30,787 nucleotides of DNA. It comes from a bacterium UBP2_UBA4780 (GTDB lineage: Bacteria > Edwardsbacteria > AC1 > EtOH8). Both the position numbers and the translations under genes were made by a program. Positions 7,345 through 16,546 of this stretch are shown in pieces; position 1 is the stretch's first letter, and each line of letters begins with the position of its first letter. The DNA is taken from contig DHHE01000142.1 in the NCBI GenBank assembly GCA_002403115.1, forward strand, positions 700 to 31,486, given 5' to 3'. The notes beneath the pieces were generated by a model. It searched no databases. It was not told the origin of the DNA and was given only the letters and a program-made list of their open reading frames with translations.

Positions 7345-10070
7345 TACAGCTTTCTTTCGATGTTGTCGAAAGTCATATTGCTGACTTTCACGATCTTTAT
7401 CCTATCACAAAGTCCGTCTTTGTTATTTGCTGGCGTAAATAACTTCTCTTCAGCCTTTGAATAATCCTGGTCTTTTACAATAACAAATGTTTTTACATCC
7501 AAATTGGGCATCTCGGAAAAAAGATTCCGATATCGCACGTTTATGGCCTTATCTGCAGTTTCAATGGAATATGCCACTTCGAAAGCGGCTACAATCCTTT
7601 TCCCTTTAAGCCATAATATGTCAATTTCTTTAATTATGTCAAAGGCTTTTGGATTTATTCCATATTCGAGCGGGCTAAGCATTTTAGTGCTTATTTCCTT
7701 GAAATTAGGTACCTTTCTTTGCTCTGTTTCTCCAATATGAATATCCTGATTTAATTTAGCCGCATATTTTGCCAAAAGTGCTATAAGCTCATTATGATCT
7801 AGTTTTGAGGCAATTATATCTTCACCGAAAAGAGTTGTTTGAATCTTAGCTTCCACTGCCTTTATTTCACCATGCTCCGGCAAGACGGATTTAAGCTTGT
7901 AGCCTGTTCGTTTTTCACCCCTGGCCAGCTTCACCTGATCGCAAAAACGCAACAGCACTTTGTTTATTGCCTCTATGCCCGGTCGATGGCTGTTGACTAG
8001 AGCCGTGTAGATGGCGATTAGAATGTCGTCCAAGCTGGCGATCTTTTTCTCCTTTAGAAGGCTTAACACCAACCCCTCTGTCAACAATTCGGCCGGTATG
8101 GCCTCCATTGGCTTCAGGGATTTCGTGTCCTTGTCTACCATTTCCTTTTTGTACCATTTCTTGTCCTTGTGAAAGACGAAATGGCCGTTAAGGAAGGATC
8201 TAAGATCGAAATTGGCCAAGCGGTGCAGTAATCCCCTTTCATTGAGATAGGGTATCAAGCCGGTCATCAAAAGGCTTTCGTCCGCCCCGCCGTGAAACTC
8301 GATAAGTTCTTCAACTTTATTCCGAAAATCTTTTTCTTCCTCCGGGGTCAAGGCCTCCTTTATTTTATCTATCTCTGGCTGTGCTTCTTGCCTTTGGAAG
8401 CTTAGCACGAAATCTCCCAGCATCGATCCCGGCGCCCGTAGGTGAAGGGTGGGCGTGTAGCGTTCTATGGGCGGCTGGTAGATCATGCCCCGAGTTCTGT
8501 CAAATGAGGAATCCGGCAATTTAAAACCTGCTCTGGCAGCGGCTCGTTGCAGGCTCATCCAGACGCCCACTTCCCGGTTATGGAAAGTCATCACCATCCA
8601 GCCATTGGGCTTCAGGACGCGATGGCACTCCCGAAAAACCCGGTAAAGCATGTTCTCGTAATGATCCGCGGTCTTTTCAGTCTCAAAACCTGCATGCCGG
8701 GTCTGGATGGCCTCGTCCTTATTGTCTATTACTCCTTTTAATCTCAACTCCTCCTTGAGCCAAACCGCCCAGAAATCGCACAGCTCGGCGTATTGGACAT
8801 TTCCGCCGAATGGTGGATCGGTTATTACGATGTCAACGGACCTATCCTCAATGGGTAGCTTATGAGCCGACCTTGTCAACAATAGGCAGGTTTTATCGCC
8901 TTTCAGATCCTTTTGGGTACCGGCAAATTTAGTAAAAATGCCGATAGCCTTTTGAGATTCCTTTTTACCCTTCAAAACCGTGTTATTCCCGCCCTTGAAT
9001 CTCTGTTCGAACATTCTCCAGACATTCATCTCATAGCATACATTTGGGATCCAATAAGCGTGGTGTTGCCAACCATGGCCTGTATCACTTGTTAAGTTAG
9101 AGGTCCATGATATTGTTGCACTAAATGTAAACGTTAAAGTGCCCTTGACTTCGTTATTACTACTTATATTGCCTATGGCTTTTTTCAGCCTTGCGTTGGC
9201 TATTAAATTCCTTTTAGTAAACAACTTGTAAAAATGCGTTATTCCTTTTTTGAATAAAGAATGGTCTTTTTCTAAATCTCCATCAGGGAATTTGTCTTTG
9301 GGGTATACCAACTTTTCAGCCCGTACTATTTTATCGAACGATCTCTCAATTTTCTTATATAGCCCAATATCCGAACCATCCGCCGGTTTTATTCCGCCTT
9401 TTCCACAATGGCAGGAATATTTTACCGATACAATCTCATCCCCGATTTTCGTGCATTCGGATGGGACTAGAAGCCCTTTGCACTTTGGGTTTGTGCATAC
9501 GTATCTGCCGGCCCCCTTTTTCTTGGCCTTGGCCAACACTATCGGTTTTCTGCAGCAGCGGCATTTAAATACATTGCTCCATTCATACCATTCGGCAACA
9601 GCTTTCTTACTTCTGCACTTTGGACATTCCGTATAATACAGTTCAAGAATATCATTCTTGACTTTCTCTTCAAGTTTACTGAACCCCTCTTCCATGGCAT
9701 CCAAGTCTACCGGCATCACCTCCATCTTGGTGATGAAGGTTGCCATGGGGTTTAGGTCAACTCCTATAACTTTTCTCCGCAGTTTAAGCCCTTCAACTAC
9801 TGTAACCCCACCTCCGCAGAACGGGTCCAAGATAACGTCACCTGGCTTGGTATAATGTTTAATCAGATAGGAAAACACATTATGCGGTCGGCGAGCGAAG
9901 TAACGATGCATGGTATAAATAGCGGTATGCCCTTGTGCCAGCACCGGGGCCTGTATGGGTCTTATGATGTCGTCCTTCGGCTCCTCAACAGCCTTGTACT
10001 TCTCGATTTCTTCGGCCACAGTGAGATTCTTGTGAAGTTTTAATTCATTCATATAGCCACCTCGCTTCAT
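7344..10070 (-). CDS. Zinc-ribbon DNA methyltransferase fused to nuclease-like domain
   Basis: This protein is about 902-908 residues. Numbering from ATG 10052: an N-terminal block with 'HRYFARRPHNVF' (49-60); the SAM-binding motif 'LDPFCGGGVTVVEG' (75-88); two zinc-ribbon-like cysteine groups (C143/C146 with C164/C166/C167, and C186/C191 with C214/C216); the catalytic 'ITDPPFGGNVQYAE' (410-423). Motif I before DPPF fits amino-methyltransferases (N4-cytosine or N6-adenine). The C-terminal 'EIDILWLKGKRIVAAFEVAYS' (809-829) resembles a PD-(D/E)XK nuclease core, suggesting a single-chain restriction-modification or solo epigenetic enzyme. Base composition is strikingly AT-rich compared with both neighbours, indicating transfer. 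Two starts are possible: ATG 10070 (GGGGAGG, ATGA overlap with the upstream stop) or ATG 10052 (GAGGTGG). The frame extends further upstream only as a shadow. Confidence 0.88.
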   Translation of the reverse strand: MKRGGYMNELKLHKNLTVAEEIEKYKAVEEPKDDIIRPIQAPVLAQGHTAIYTMHRYFARRPHNVFSYLIKHYTKPGDVILDPFCGGGVTVVEGLKLRRKVIGVDLNPMATFITKMEVMPVDLDAMEEGFSKLEEKVKNDILELYYTECPKCRSKKAVAEWYEWSNVFKCRCCRKPIVLAKAKKKGAGRYVCTNPKCKGLLVPSECTKIGDEIVSVKYSCHCGKGGIKPADGSDIGLYKKIERSFDKIVRAEKLVYPKDKFPDGDLEKDHSLFKKGITHFYKLFTKRNLIANARLKKAIGNISSNNEVKGTLTFTFSATISWTSNLTSDTGHGWQHHAYWIPNVCYEMNVWRMFEQRFKGGNNTVLKGKKESQKAIGIFTKFAGTQKDLKGDKTCLLLTRSAHKLPIEDRSVDIVITDPPFGGNVQYAELCDFWAVWLKEELRLKGVIDNKDEAIQTRHAGFETEKTADHYENMLYRVFRECHRVLKPNGWMVMTFHNREVGVWMSLQRAAARAGFKLPDSSFDRTRGMIYQPPIERYTPTLHLRAPGSMLGDFVLSFQRQEAQPEIDKIKEALTPEEEKDFRNKVEELIEFHGGADESLLMTGLIPYLNERGLLHRLANFDLRSFLNGHFVFHKDKKWYKKEMVDKDTKSLKPMEAIPAELLTEGLVLSLLKEKKIASLDDILIAIYTALVNSHRPGIEAINKVLLRFCDQVKLARGEKRTGYKLKSVLPEHGEIKAVEAKIQTTLFGEDIIASKLDHNELIALLAKYAAKLNQDIHIGETEQRKVPNFKEISTKMLSPLEYGINPKAFDIIKEIDILWLKGKRIVAAFEVAYSIETADKAINVRYRNLFSEMPNLDVKTFVIVKDQDYSKAEEKLFTPANNKDGLCDRIKIVKVSNMTFDNIERKL

Positions 10071-11788
10071 TTTAGCCTCCCCGCCAGCGCCAGCGGAATC
10101 TTCTTGCGCAAGCTCCCCGGCCCGCCCTGCTCCCGGGCCTCCAGCAGCACTATGTACAATCCCATGGGGCAGATCCTCCCCTGCTCGTCCCGGCCGTCCC
10201 ACACCAGGCTGCCCTCCCGGGAGAACTCCCTCTGCGCCGCCGGGACGCGGACCAGGCGGCCCAGCCGGTCGAAGATCTTGACGGTGACCGCCGAGCGCTG
10301 CCAGCCCAGGCTGAAGAAGATGATGGTCCGGTCCTGGTGGCCGTCGCCGTCCGGCGAGAAGGGGTTGGGCTCGGCGTTCACCTCGGCCCCGGCCGCCGGC
10401 CTTTCGATGTAGACGCTGTTGGCCGCCCCGGGTGTGGACTTGTAATCGGAGACGCAGCCTCCCCATGAGGTCGGCTGGTTCGGGTCCAGGAACGGGTTGA
10501 CCCGCTCCAGCGACCGCCCTTCGGCTCCTCCCCAGGACGAGTAATATCGGACCTGATCCGCCGGCGCCCCCCGGCCGTCCCGCAGTATTATGAGATCGGT
10601 GTCGTTGTTGAGCGAAGGCCAGGTGCCCACGGGCTTGAGCCTGAGGCAGGCCACCGGCGGCTGGTCCGCGATGGAGGTGATGATGGCGTATTCCCCGGGG
10701 CCAAGCGCCCGGCCCATGGTGTCCAGTACCCGGGGCTGGGCGGCGGCGTCCTCTATGGTCCAGTTCCCCAGGTTTATCTCCATGCCGGAACGGTTGAAAA
10801 TCTCGATCCACTCGGCCTGGCCGGTGGGCGGCCCGTACATGATCTCGTTCAGGGCCAGCGGGCTTCCTGCGGTGACCGTCATCTCCCGGAAGTTGTTCCG
10901 GGCGTATTCGTCCAGGGAGCAGCGGACCGTGGCCGCCAGGCGGTGCTGGCCCTCGGGCAGTCCCGGCATCTCCACCACAAGCTCGACCAAGGAAGAACAG
11001 GAGACGGCCGAGGCCAGGCCCCAAATCCGTTCCCCGTCATTGTGGACCGAGTCCCGGTTGTCGTCGCTGAAAACCGTGAGGACGATTCCCCCTGCCGGGT
11101 TCTGGCCGGCGTTGGAGACGAGCGCCGTCACCTTGAAGGGCGTCATGGCCGGTACCGCTGCGGGCTCGGTTGAGAGCCGGGCCAGCTCGACGTCATAAGG
11201 CGGGGGCACGTTGGAGTATCCCGGGGTGGGCTTGGGGAATCCCTGCCAGTCGGCCGGCCGGTTGGCGTCGGCCCCGTCGGCCCGCAGACCCAGCGACCAG
11301 CCGCAGGCGGCGGTGTCCACGAACTCCCCCCGGACCCACAGCCCGGCGCTGGCCGCGGTGGCCTCGTAGGTCTGGCCTCCGGCCCCGTACTGCATGAAGT
11401 CGACCATGGTGTCCCGGCTGGCCCCGGTGAACAGGGCCACCGAGGCCTTGGTGTTGGGCATGTTGTTGGTGATGCCGGCCGCCTCCTCGTAGAGGTCCCG
11501 CTCGGTGTCCGTCCCGTCGAGGCGGAGATGAATCAGCACGAACCGGCCCGGCCCCAGCACGAAGCCTTCGGGAAAAATGTAGTGCGGCGAGCGGCCGGGA
11601 TAGAGGTCCCAGCCGGAAAGGTCGCGCGGCTCCGGGTCGGGATTATAGAGCTCGACCCACTCCTTGCCGGTGTCGCCGGAGCGGTCCATGTAATAGCCCA
11701 CCTCGTTGATGCAGACCCCGGCCTGCGCCCCGTGGTATAAAAAAATAGTGGCCGCCGCCACGCCGACAAGCAAAGTGATTCTTGACAT
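10067..11788 (-). CDS. Secreted protein with lamin-tail domains and FlgD-like C-terminus
   Basis: This 573-residue exported protein has a signal peptide (residues 1 to about 22, MSRITLLVGVAAATIFLYHG). A lamin-tail domain follows ('CINEVGYYMDRSGDTGKEW', 'VELYNPDPEPRDLSGWDLY'), then a CARDB-like Ig segment ('ALVSNAGQNPAGGIVLTVFSD'). A second lamin-tail domain reads 'LALNEIMYGPPTGQAEWIEI'. The C-terminal FlgD/gliding-type Ig domain reads 'EPNPFSPDGDGHQDRTIIFF' and 'VKIFDRLGRLVR...GLYIVLLEA', typical of cell-surface or secreted proteins in FCB-type lineages. Role inferred: an extracellular structural or adhesive protein. ATG 11788 is preferred; an in-frame TTG at 11797 adds three residues. The stop codon overlaps the methyltransferase ATG. 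The 113-bp gap to the upstream kinase shows no clear terminator or promoter. Confidence 0.85.
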   Translation of the reverse strand: MSRITLLVGVAAATIFLYHGAQAGVCINEVGYYMDRSGDTGKEWVELYNPDPEPRDLSGWDLYPGRSPHYIFPEGFVLGPGRFVLIHLRLDGTDTERDLYEEAAGITNNMPNTKASVALFTGASRDTMVDFMQYGAGGQTYEATAASAGLWVRGEFVDTAACGWSLGLRADGADANRPADWQGFPKPTPGYSNVPPPYDVELARLSTEPAAVPAMTPFKVTALVSNAGQNPAGGIVLTVFSDDNRDSVHNDGERIWGLASAVSCSSLVELVVEMPGLPEGQHRLAATVRCSLDEYARNNFREMTVTAGSPLALNEIMYGPPTGQAEWIEIFNRSGMEINLGNWTIEDAAAQPRVLDTMGRALGPGEYAIITSIADQPPVACLRLKPVGTWPSLNNDTDLIILRDGRGAPADQVRYYSSWGGAEGRSLERVNPFLDPNQPTSWGGCVSDYKSTPGAANSVYIERPAAGAEVNAEPNPFSPDGDGHQDRTIIFFSLGWQRSAVTVKIFDRLGRLVRVPAAQREFSREGSLVWDGRDEQGRICPMGLYIVLLEAREQGGPGSLRKKIPLALAGRLK

Positions 11789-11901
11789 CAGTCTCAATAT
11801 CTGGCTATACGATCGAACAGAAACAATCCGGATGCGCTCGCCCGCTAATTTACCTATCGCCGCTTTTTTGATTTCCGTATTCGTTTTCTGATTTGTAGCC
11901 G

Positions 11902-13230
11902 TCAGTCGGTCATCGGCAGGCGGACGGTGAAGCGGCTACCCTTGCCCGGGGCGCTCTCCACCGAGATGGTGCCGCTGTGGGTCTCGATGATCTCCTTGAC
12001 CACCGACAGCCCGATGCCGGTGCCCTGGCGGGTGTGCACCTTCTGGTCGGTGCGGTAGAAGCGGTCGAAGATGTGGGGGATGTCCTTGACATCGATCCCG
12101 ATGCCGGTGTCGGCCACGTGCACCTCCAGCTTCCACAAGGCGTCCTCCAGCCGCCAGCCGCCGGTCTCGATGGTCACCGTCCCCCCCTCGGGGGTGAACT
12201 TGATGGCGTTGTCCAGCAGATGGCTGAAGGTGAAGCGCAGGGCGGTGAAGTCCCCCTTGCACGGCGAAAGGCTTTCCGGCACCTTCCGCACCAGGGCCAC
12301 CCCCTTGTTGCGGGCCAGGGGCTCCATGTCGCCGGCCACGCTGTTGAGTAGCTTCACCAGGTCGACGCTCTCGTGCCGCAGGCCTATCTGTCCCATGCTG
12401 GCCTGGCGGTAGTTGATGATCCCGTCCAGGATGGTGTTCAGCCGTTCCCCCTCGTCCACGATGATCTTCAGCAGCTCGGCGTTCTGCTGGTGGTTGGCGA
12501 CCGCGTCCTCGTGGAGGATCTCGGCGTAGCCCTTGATCACCGTCAGCGGGGTCCGCAGCTCGTGGGAGATGTTGGTGACGAACTCGTCCTTGAGCTTGTC
12601 GTAGTCCCCCGCCTGGCTGCGGGCCGTGAACAGCCAGCCCAGGCGGTTCAGCTTGGCCAGCCGCCAGTAATGGGAGCTGACCAGCACCTCCCTGCCGTCC
12701 TGGGACACGATATAGTCCTGCTCGTTGTCGATGGCGTCGCCCCCCTCCAGCGCTTTCTCCCGGGGCTGAACCGCTGGGCCGGGCTGGTTGAAGACCGCGT
12801 TCCAGTTCTTGCCGGCCAGGTCGCCGGGCTTCCATCCGGTCATCCTCTCCACCATGGCGTTGGCGAAGGCGATCCGGCCGTCGGGCTCGGCCAGGATCAG
12901 GCTGGCAGGCAGGCTGCCGATCATCTGCTGCCTCTGCTCGTTCAGGGAATCCGAGTTCTTCCGCTGCTCCTCGGACTTGTCCTTGAGGCGCATCAGGTCC
13001 AGGTTGTTCAGGCGCTGCTGGTGCAGCTCCTCCTTGGTCTGCTTGAAGTCCTGCCTCAGCCTCTCGACCGACTCCTCATCCCGGCCGCGGCGCAGCATCT
13101 GCCAGACGCCCCACCAGGCCAGCAGGCCCCCGGCCGCCAGGGCCGCCCCCCTGACGAAGGCCAGGTTGTCCACCAGCATCGCCGCCGCCAGCAGGGGCAC
13201 GGCCGCCAGGAGCCACAGCCACTGGTTCAT
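11902..13230 (-). CDS. Membrane PAS sensor histidine kinase
   Basis: This 442-residue kinase has two N-terminal hydrophobic helices (about 3-45), a short coiled coil (50-105) and a PAS domain (about 105-205, 'LPASLILAEPDGRIAFANAM'). The HisKA region carries 'ISHELRTPLT' (phosphoacceptor H223). The HATPase domain has an N box around 'HLLDNAIKFTPEGG' (338-350), a G1 box 'ADTGIGI' (373-379) and a G2 box 'GTGIGLSVVKE'. All catalytic boxes are intact. ATG 13230 follows the receiver stop by 2 bases with an AGGGA ribosome site. It is the last gene of a four-gene signalling operon and probably phosphorylates the adjacent receiver protein. Confidence 0.93.
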   Translation of the reverse strand: MNQWLWLLAAVPLLAAAMLVDNLAFVRGAALAAGGLLAWWGVWQMLRRGRDEESVERLRQDFKQTKEELHQQRLNNLDLMRLKDKSEEQRKNSDSLNEQRQQMIGSLPASLILAEPDGRIAFANAMVERMTGWKPGDLAGKNWNAVFNQPGPAVQPREKALEGGDAIDNEQDYIVSQDGREVLVSSHYWRLAKLNRLGWLFTARSQAGDYDKLKDEFVTNISHELRTPLTVIKGYAEILHEDAVANHQQNAELLKIIVDEGERLNTILDGIINYRQASMGQIGLRHESVDLVKLLNSVAGDMEPLARNKGVALVRKVPESLSPCKGDFTALRFTFSHLLDNAIKFTPEGGTVTIETGGWRLEDALWKLEVHVADTGIGIDVKDIPHIFDRFYRTDQKVHTRQGTGIGLSVVKEIIETHSGTISVESAPGKGSRFTVRLPMTD

Positions 13231-13232
13231 GT

Positions 13233-13610
13233 TCAGTCCCTGGCGTTCCCGATGATGGACTTGACCAGTTCCAGCAGCCGGTTGGGGCTGAAAGGCTTGG
13301 TGATGTAGTCGCTGGCCCCCAGGTTAAGCCCCTGCTCACGGTCGCGCTCCTGTCCCTTGGCCGTCAGGAAGACCACCGGGATCCCCTGGAGATCGGCGTC
13401 GGCCTTAACCTGCTGGCAGACCTCGTAACCGGTCAGACCGGGCATCATCACGTCCAGCAGGACCAGGTCCGGCTTCTCCTGGCGGATGCGGTCCAGGCCG
13501 GTGACCCCGTCGTTGGCCGAGATGACCGCGTAGCCCTCCTGCTCCAGCTTGAACTTGATCACCCGTGCGATGTAGGGCTCGTCGTCGACCACCATGATCT
13601 TTTTCTGCAT
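13233..13610 (-). CDS. Stand-alone response regulator receiver
   Basis: This 125-residue CheY-like protein has every receiver landmark: acidic pair D9/D10, phosphoacceptor D53 ('LVLLDVMMPG'), T83 and K105 ('YITKPFSPNRLLELV'). There is no output domain, so it works as a phospho-carrier or by protein-protein contact. It sits between two histidine kinases: 41 bases downstream of the GAF/PAS kinase and 2 bases upstream of the PAS kinase, suggesting that one or both feed it. ATG 13610 is the natural start, with the family N-terminus 'MQKKIMVVDDEPYI'. Confidence 0.95.
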   Translation of the reverse strand: MQKKIMVVDDEPYIARVIKFKLEQEGYAVISANDGVTGLDRIRQEKPDLVLLDVMMPGLTGYEVCQQVKADADLQGIPVVFLTAKGQERDREQGLNLGASDYITKPFSPNRLLELVKSIIGNARD

Positions 13611-13651
13611 ACGCTCCTCGCTTGGGGGATTGTATCTGTTTTCTTTTTATC

Positions 13652-16546
13652 TCACCTGGGGATGGTGAAGGCGAACCGGCTGCCCTGGCCGTGGACGCTC
13701 TCCACCCAGATGCTGCCGCCGTGGGCCTCCACCACCTTCTTGCACAACGGCAGTCCCAGCCCGGTTCCGGCCTTGCGGCCCAGCCGCCTTTTCTCCACCT
13801 GGTAGAACTTCTCGAATATCCGGTCCCGCTCCTCCTCGGGGATGCCCTCGCCGGTGTCGGACACCGAGACCTCCGTGAACTTTGGCCGCTGGGACACCTT
13901 CAGGGTCACCCGGCCGCCCCTGGGGGTGAACTTGATGGCGTTGGAGATGAGGTTGGACATCACCCGGATCAGCTTGCCCTCGTCGGCCTGAACCAGGTGG
14001 ACGGCCAGGTCCTCCTGCAGGACCTGGACCTGGCGTTCCGAGGCCAGCGGCGAGAAGTCCTCGATGGTCCGGGCCACCAGCTGGCCGATGTCGATCTCGG
14101 CCTTCTCCAGCTTCAGCTCCACCGCGTCGTACTTGTAGCCGTCCAGGAAGTCGTTGAGCATCTCCAGCATCCGGCGGCTGTCGTTCATGGCGTTGCCCAG
14201 GAACTGCCGCTGGTCGCTGTTCAGCGGCCCCAGGCTCCCGTCCAGGGCCAGGTCCAGGGTGGCGATCACCGCCGACAGCGGGTTGCGCATGTCGTGGGAA
14301 AGCATGCCCACGAACTCCTGGCGCAGCTCCTCCAGGTTGCGCTGCTCGGTGATGTCCTGGTGCAGGATCACCAGCCCGGCGTGGGGCCGGTCCGGCTGCT
14401 CCACCGGGAAGGAGATGATCTTGAGGTAACGACGGCCCTTGAGCTCCACCTCCACCGGCCCCACCGTCCCGCTCTGGGCGGTGGCGCAGCTCTGGTAGAA
14501 GTCCAGCAGCGGCTTGGGATCGGTCAGCCTCTCCACCATCTGGGGCACGATGTCCCGGACCAGGTCGGCCCCGGGCCTGACCTGGCCGTCCAGCTTCCAC
14601 TGCTGCTCGTAGCTCTGGTTGCTCATGATGACCTTGAAGTCCAGGTCCAGCATCAGCAGGCCCTCGGGCATGGAGTTGATGATGGCCCCCACCCGGCTGC
14701 CCTCGCGGCGGATCTCCTCGTAGAGCATGGCGCTGCGCAGGGCGAAGGTCACCAGCGGGGCGATCTCCTGGAGCAGGGACTGGTCCTCGTGGCCGAAGTA
14801 GCTGGGCATGACCGAAAGCGCCGACAGGGCGCCGATGGCCCGGTCCTTGACCTTGAGGGGCACCCAGATTCCGGAGCGCAGCCTGGCCGAGGCCGAGGGC
14901 GGAACGTAGCGGGGATCCCCCTGAAGGTTGGGTATGATCTCCGGCGCCCCCCGGGCGATGACCTCGGCCGTCACCTCCTTGATCTCGGCCAGCCGCTCCG
15001 GCTCCAGCCGTATGCCGGCGCTCCTGACCATCCCCAGGAAGCCGCCGTCCGAGTCCCGGGCCATGATCGACTTGCCGCTCCAGCGGTCGGCCACGTCGTC
15101 GTAGAAGTATATCCCCATCTCCTCGGCCCGGATCTCCTTGGCGATGGTGCGGATCATCAGGGAAAGCAGGCTGCCCACCTGCAGCACCGAGCCGGCGGCG
15201 AATCCGATCTCGTATAGCTTGTCGCGAAGCTGGTTCCGGCGGCGGACGTTGACCAGCGACTTGATGTGCTCCACCGTCCGGTAGAGCAGGCCGCACAGCT
15301 CGTCGATGGCCGGAAGCTGCCCCGCCTGGAAATCACCGCCGCCCGCCCTGGCCAGCACCACCAGACCGGAGACGTTGCCGTGCTTGGCCAGCGGCGAGAC
15401 CACCAGCGACCGGGCGTCCCCCAGCAGGGGCTCCAGCCTCTTGAGGCCAAGGGCCTCAGCCGGCCGCCCGGCCGGCCCGGAATGGATGATGGAGCGCGTC
15501 TCGGCCACCGCGGCCTCGGCCAGCCCGGGCGAGAGCTCCATCTCCTGCCCGGCCGGCTCATCGGTCCGGGCCAGCCCGACCGAGGCCATCAGCCGGAACT
15601 GCTCGCCCTTCTCCCTGGTCAGCAGCATGGCCCCGTCGTAGGGGACGATCCTCTGGACCTCCTTGAGGAGAGACTGTGCGAAAAGTTCGAGGTCCCCCAG
15701 GTTGCTGATGGCCGCGGTCAGCTCCCTGAAGCCGTTGATGAAGCTCTCGTCCAGATTGCGGAAGACACCCAGGACCCCGCCCTCGGGGCGGGCCAGAGGC
15801 GAAAGCCGGACAGCGTAATGCCGCTCGTCGATGGACAGGCTGCGTTGGGCCTCCGCCTGCCCGCCCTTCGAGATCTCCTTCACGGCCGAGGCCAGCCACT
15901 GGCCGCCCGCGGCCGGGCCCCGCAGCCCGGAGGCAGCCGGCTGTCCGTCCTGGAAAAGCCCGCTGGCCGCGGCGTTGGAGAAGATGACCCGCCCCTGGTC
16001 GTCGAACATGGCCAGCCCCTGGGGAATGGCGTCTATGATGCCCTCGGCCTGCTGCTTGCCCTTGAGCAGCTCCCCCCTCCGGTGCATGGCGTGGAGCGCG
16101 CCCGTGGCCTGGGCGGCCAGCAGCCGGAGCTGGCCGCCCAGTTCCCCGTCGGCGTTGACCGGCGACGGGGAGCAGAGTTCCATCACCCCGAACCAGACGC
16201 CGTTGGCCGAAAGCGGCCAGGCCGCGCGGCAGGCGGTCCCGCCGCCCGCCGGCATTTGGACCTCCCGCTGCTGGAAGCCGTCGCTCAGCACCCGGTCCAG
16301 CCAGGCGGCGTCCGGTCCCTGGTCGCAGGGCGCCCCGGGGACCAGTGTCCGGGTCGAGTAATCCCCGTTCCTGGGGTCGCGCAGGTGCACCGCCAGGCCC
16401 AGACCGTCCAGCGCCGGAGCCAGCGCCTGGGACACGTCCGTCCACAGCTGCTCGCGATCCTCGGCCACGGCGGCCGCTTCGGCTATCCGCAGAAGCGCCT
16501 CCTGGCTGACGCTGCCTGTGCTTTTTCCTGGTTCTTTGTCTTTCAA
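13652..16546 (-). CDS. Multi-sensor GAF/PAS histidine kinase
   Basis: This 964-residue, soluble kinase has in order a GAF-like domain (about 15-155), a PAS-like domain (165-265, 'AIPQGLAMFDDQGRVIFSNA'), two further GAF domains (280-430 and 445-605), a PAS domain (620-735, 'SMPEGLLMLDLDFKVIMSN'), HisKA with 'MLSHDMRNPLSAV' (H751), and a HATPase domain with an N box near 'SNLISNAIKFTPRGG' (864-878), G1 'SDTGEGIP' (896-903) and G2 'GTGLGLPLCKKV' (927-938). There is no transmembrane helix. Role: a cytoplasmic sensor integrating several small-molecule or redox cues and phosphorylating a receiver, probably the one encoded next. Its ATG overlaps the HD-GYP stop by 4 bases (ATGA), so the two are translationally coupled. 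Confidence 0.93.
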   Translation of the reverse strand: MKDKEPGKSTGSVSQEALLRIAEAAAVAEDREQLWTDVSQALAPALDGLGLAVHLRDPRNGDYSTRTLVPGAPCDQGPDAAWLDRVLSDGFQQREVQMPAGGGTACRAAWPLSANGVWFGVMELCSPSPVNADGELGGQLRLLAAQATGALHAMHRRGELLKGKQQAEGIIDAIPQGLAMFDDQGRVIFSNAAASGLFQDGQPAASGLRGPAAGGQWLASAVKEISKGGQAEAQRSLSIDERHYAVRLSPLARPEGGVLGVFRNLDESFINGFRELTAAISNLGDLELFAQSLLKEVQRIVPYDGAMLLTREKGEQFRLMASVGLARTDEPAGQEMELSPGLAEAAVAETRSIIHSGPAGRPAEALGLKRLEPLLGDARSLVVSPLAKHGNVSGLVVLARAGGGDFQAGQLPAIDELCGLLYRTVEHIKSLVNVRRRNQLRDKLYEIGFAAGSVLQVGSLLSLMIRTIAKEIRAEEMGIYFYDDVADRWSGKSIMARDSDGGFLGMVRSAGIRLEPERLAEIKEVTAEVIARGAPEIIPNLQGDPRYVPPSASARLRSGIWVPLKVKDRAIGALSALSVMPSYFGHEDQSLLQEIAPLVTFALRSAMLYEEIRREGSRVGAIINSMPEGLLMLDLDFKVIMSNQSYEQQWKLDGQVRPGADLVRDIVPQMVERLTDPKPLLDFYQSCATAQSGTVGPVEVELKGRRYLKIISFPVEQPDRPHAGLVILHQDITEQRNLEELRQEFVGMLSHDMRNPLSAVIATLDLALDGSLGPLNSDQRQFLGNAMNDSRRMLEMLNDFLDGYKYDAVELKLEKAEIDIGQLVARTIEDFSPLASERQVQVLQEDLAVHLVQADEGKLIRVMSNLISNAIKFTPRGGRVTLKVSQRPKFTEVSVSDTGEGIPEEERDRIFEKFYQVEKRRLGRKAGTGLGLPLCKKVVEAHGGSIWVESVHGQGSRFAFTIPR

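Noticed and set aside
10071..11024. Long N-terminal extension of the methyltransferase frame
   Set aside because: It overlaps the well-supported lamin-tail gene in another frame and reads as Gly/Arg/Pro-rich shadow sequence.
13622..15217. 531-codon plus-strand open frame opposite the GAF/PAS kinase
   Set aside because: Composition is His/Gly/Leu/Val-rich without motifs, typical of the antisense of GC-rich codons; the kinase on the other strand has all its boxes.
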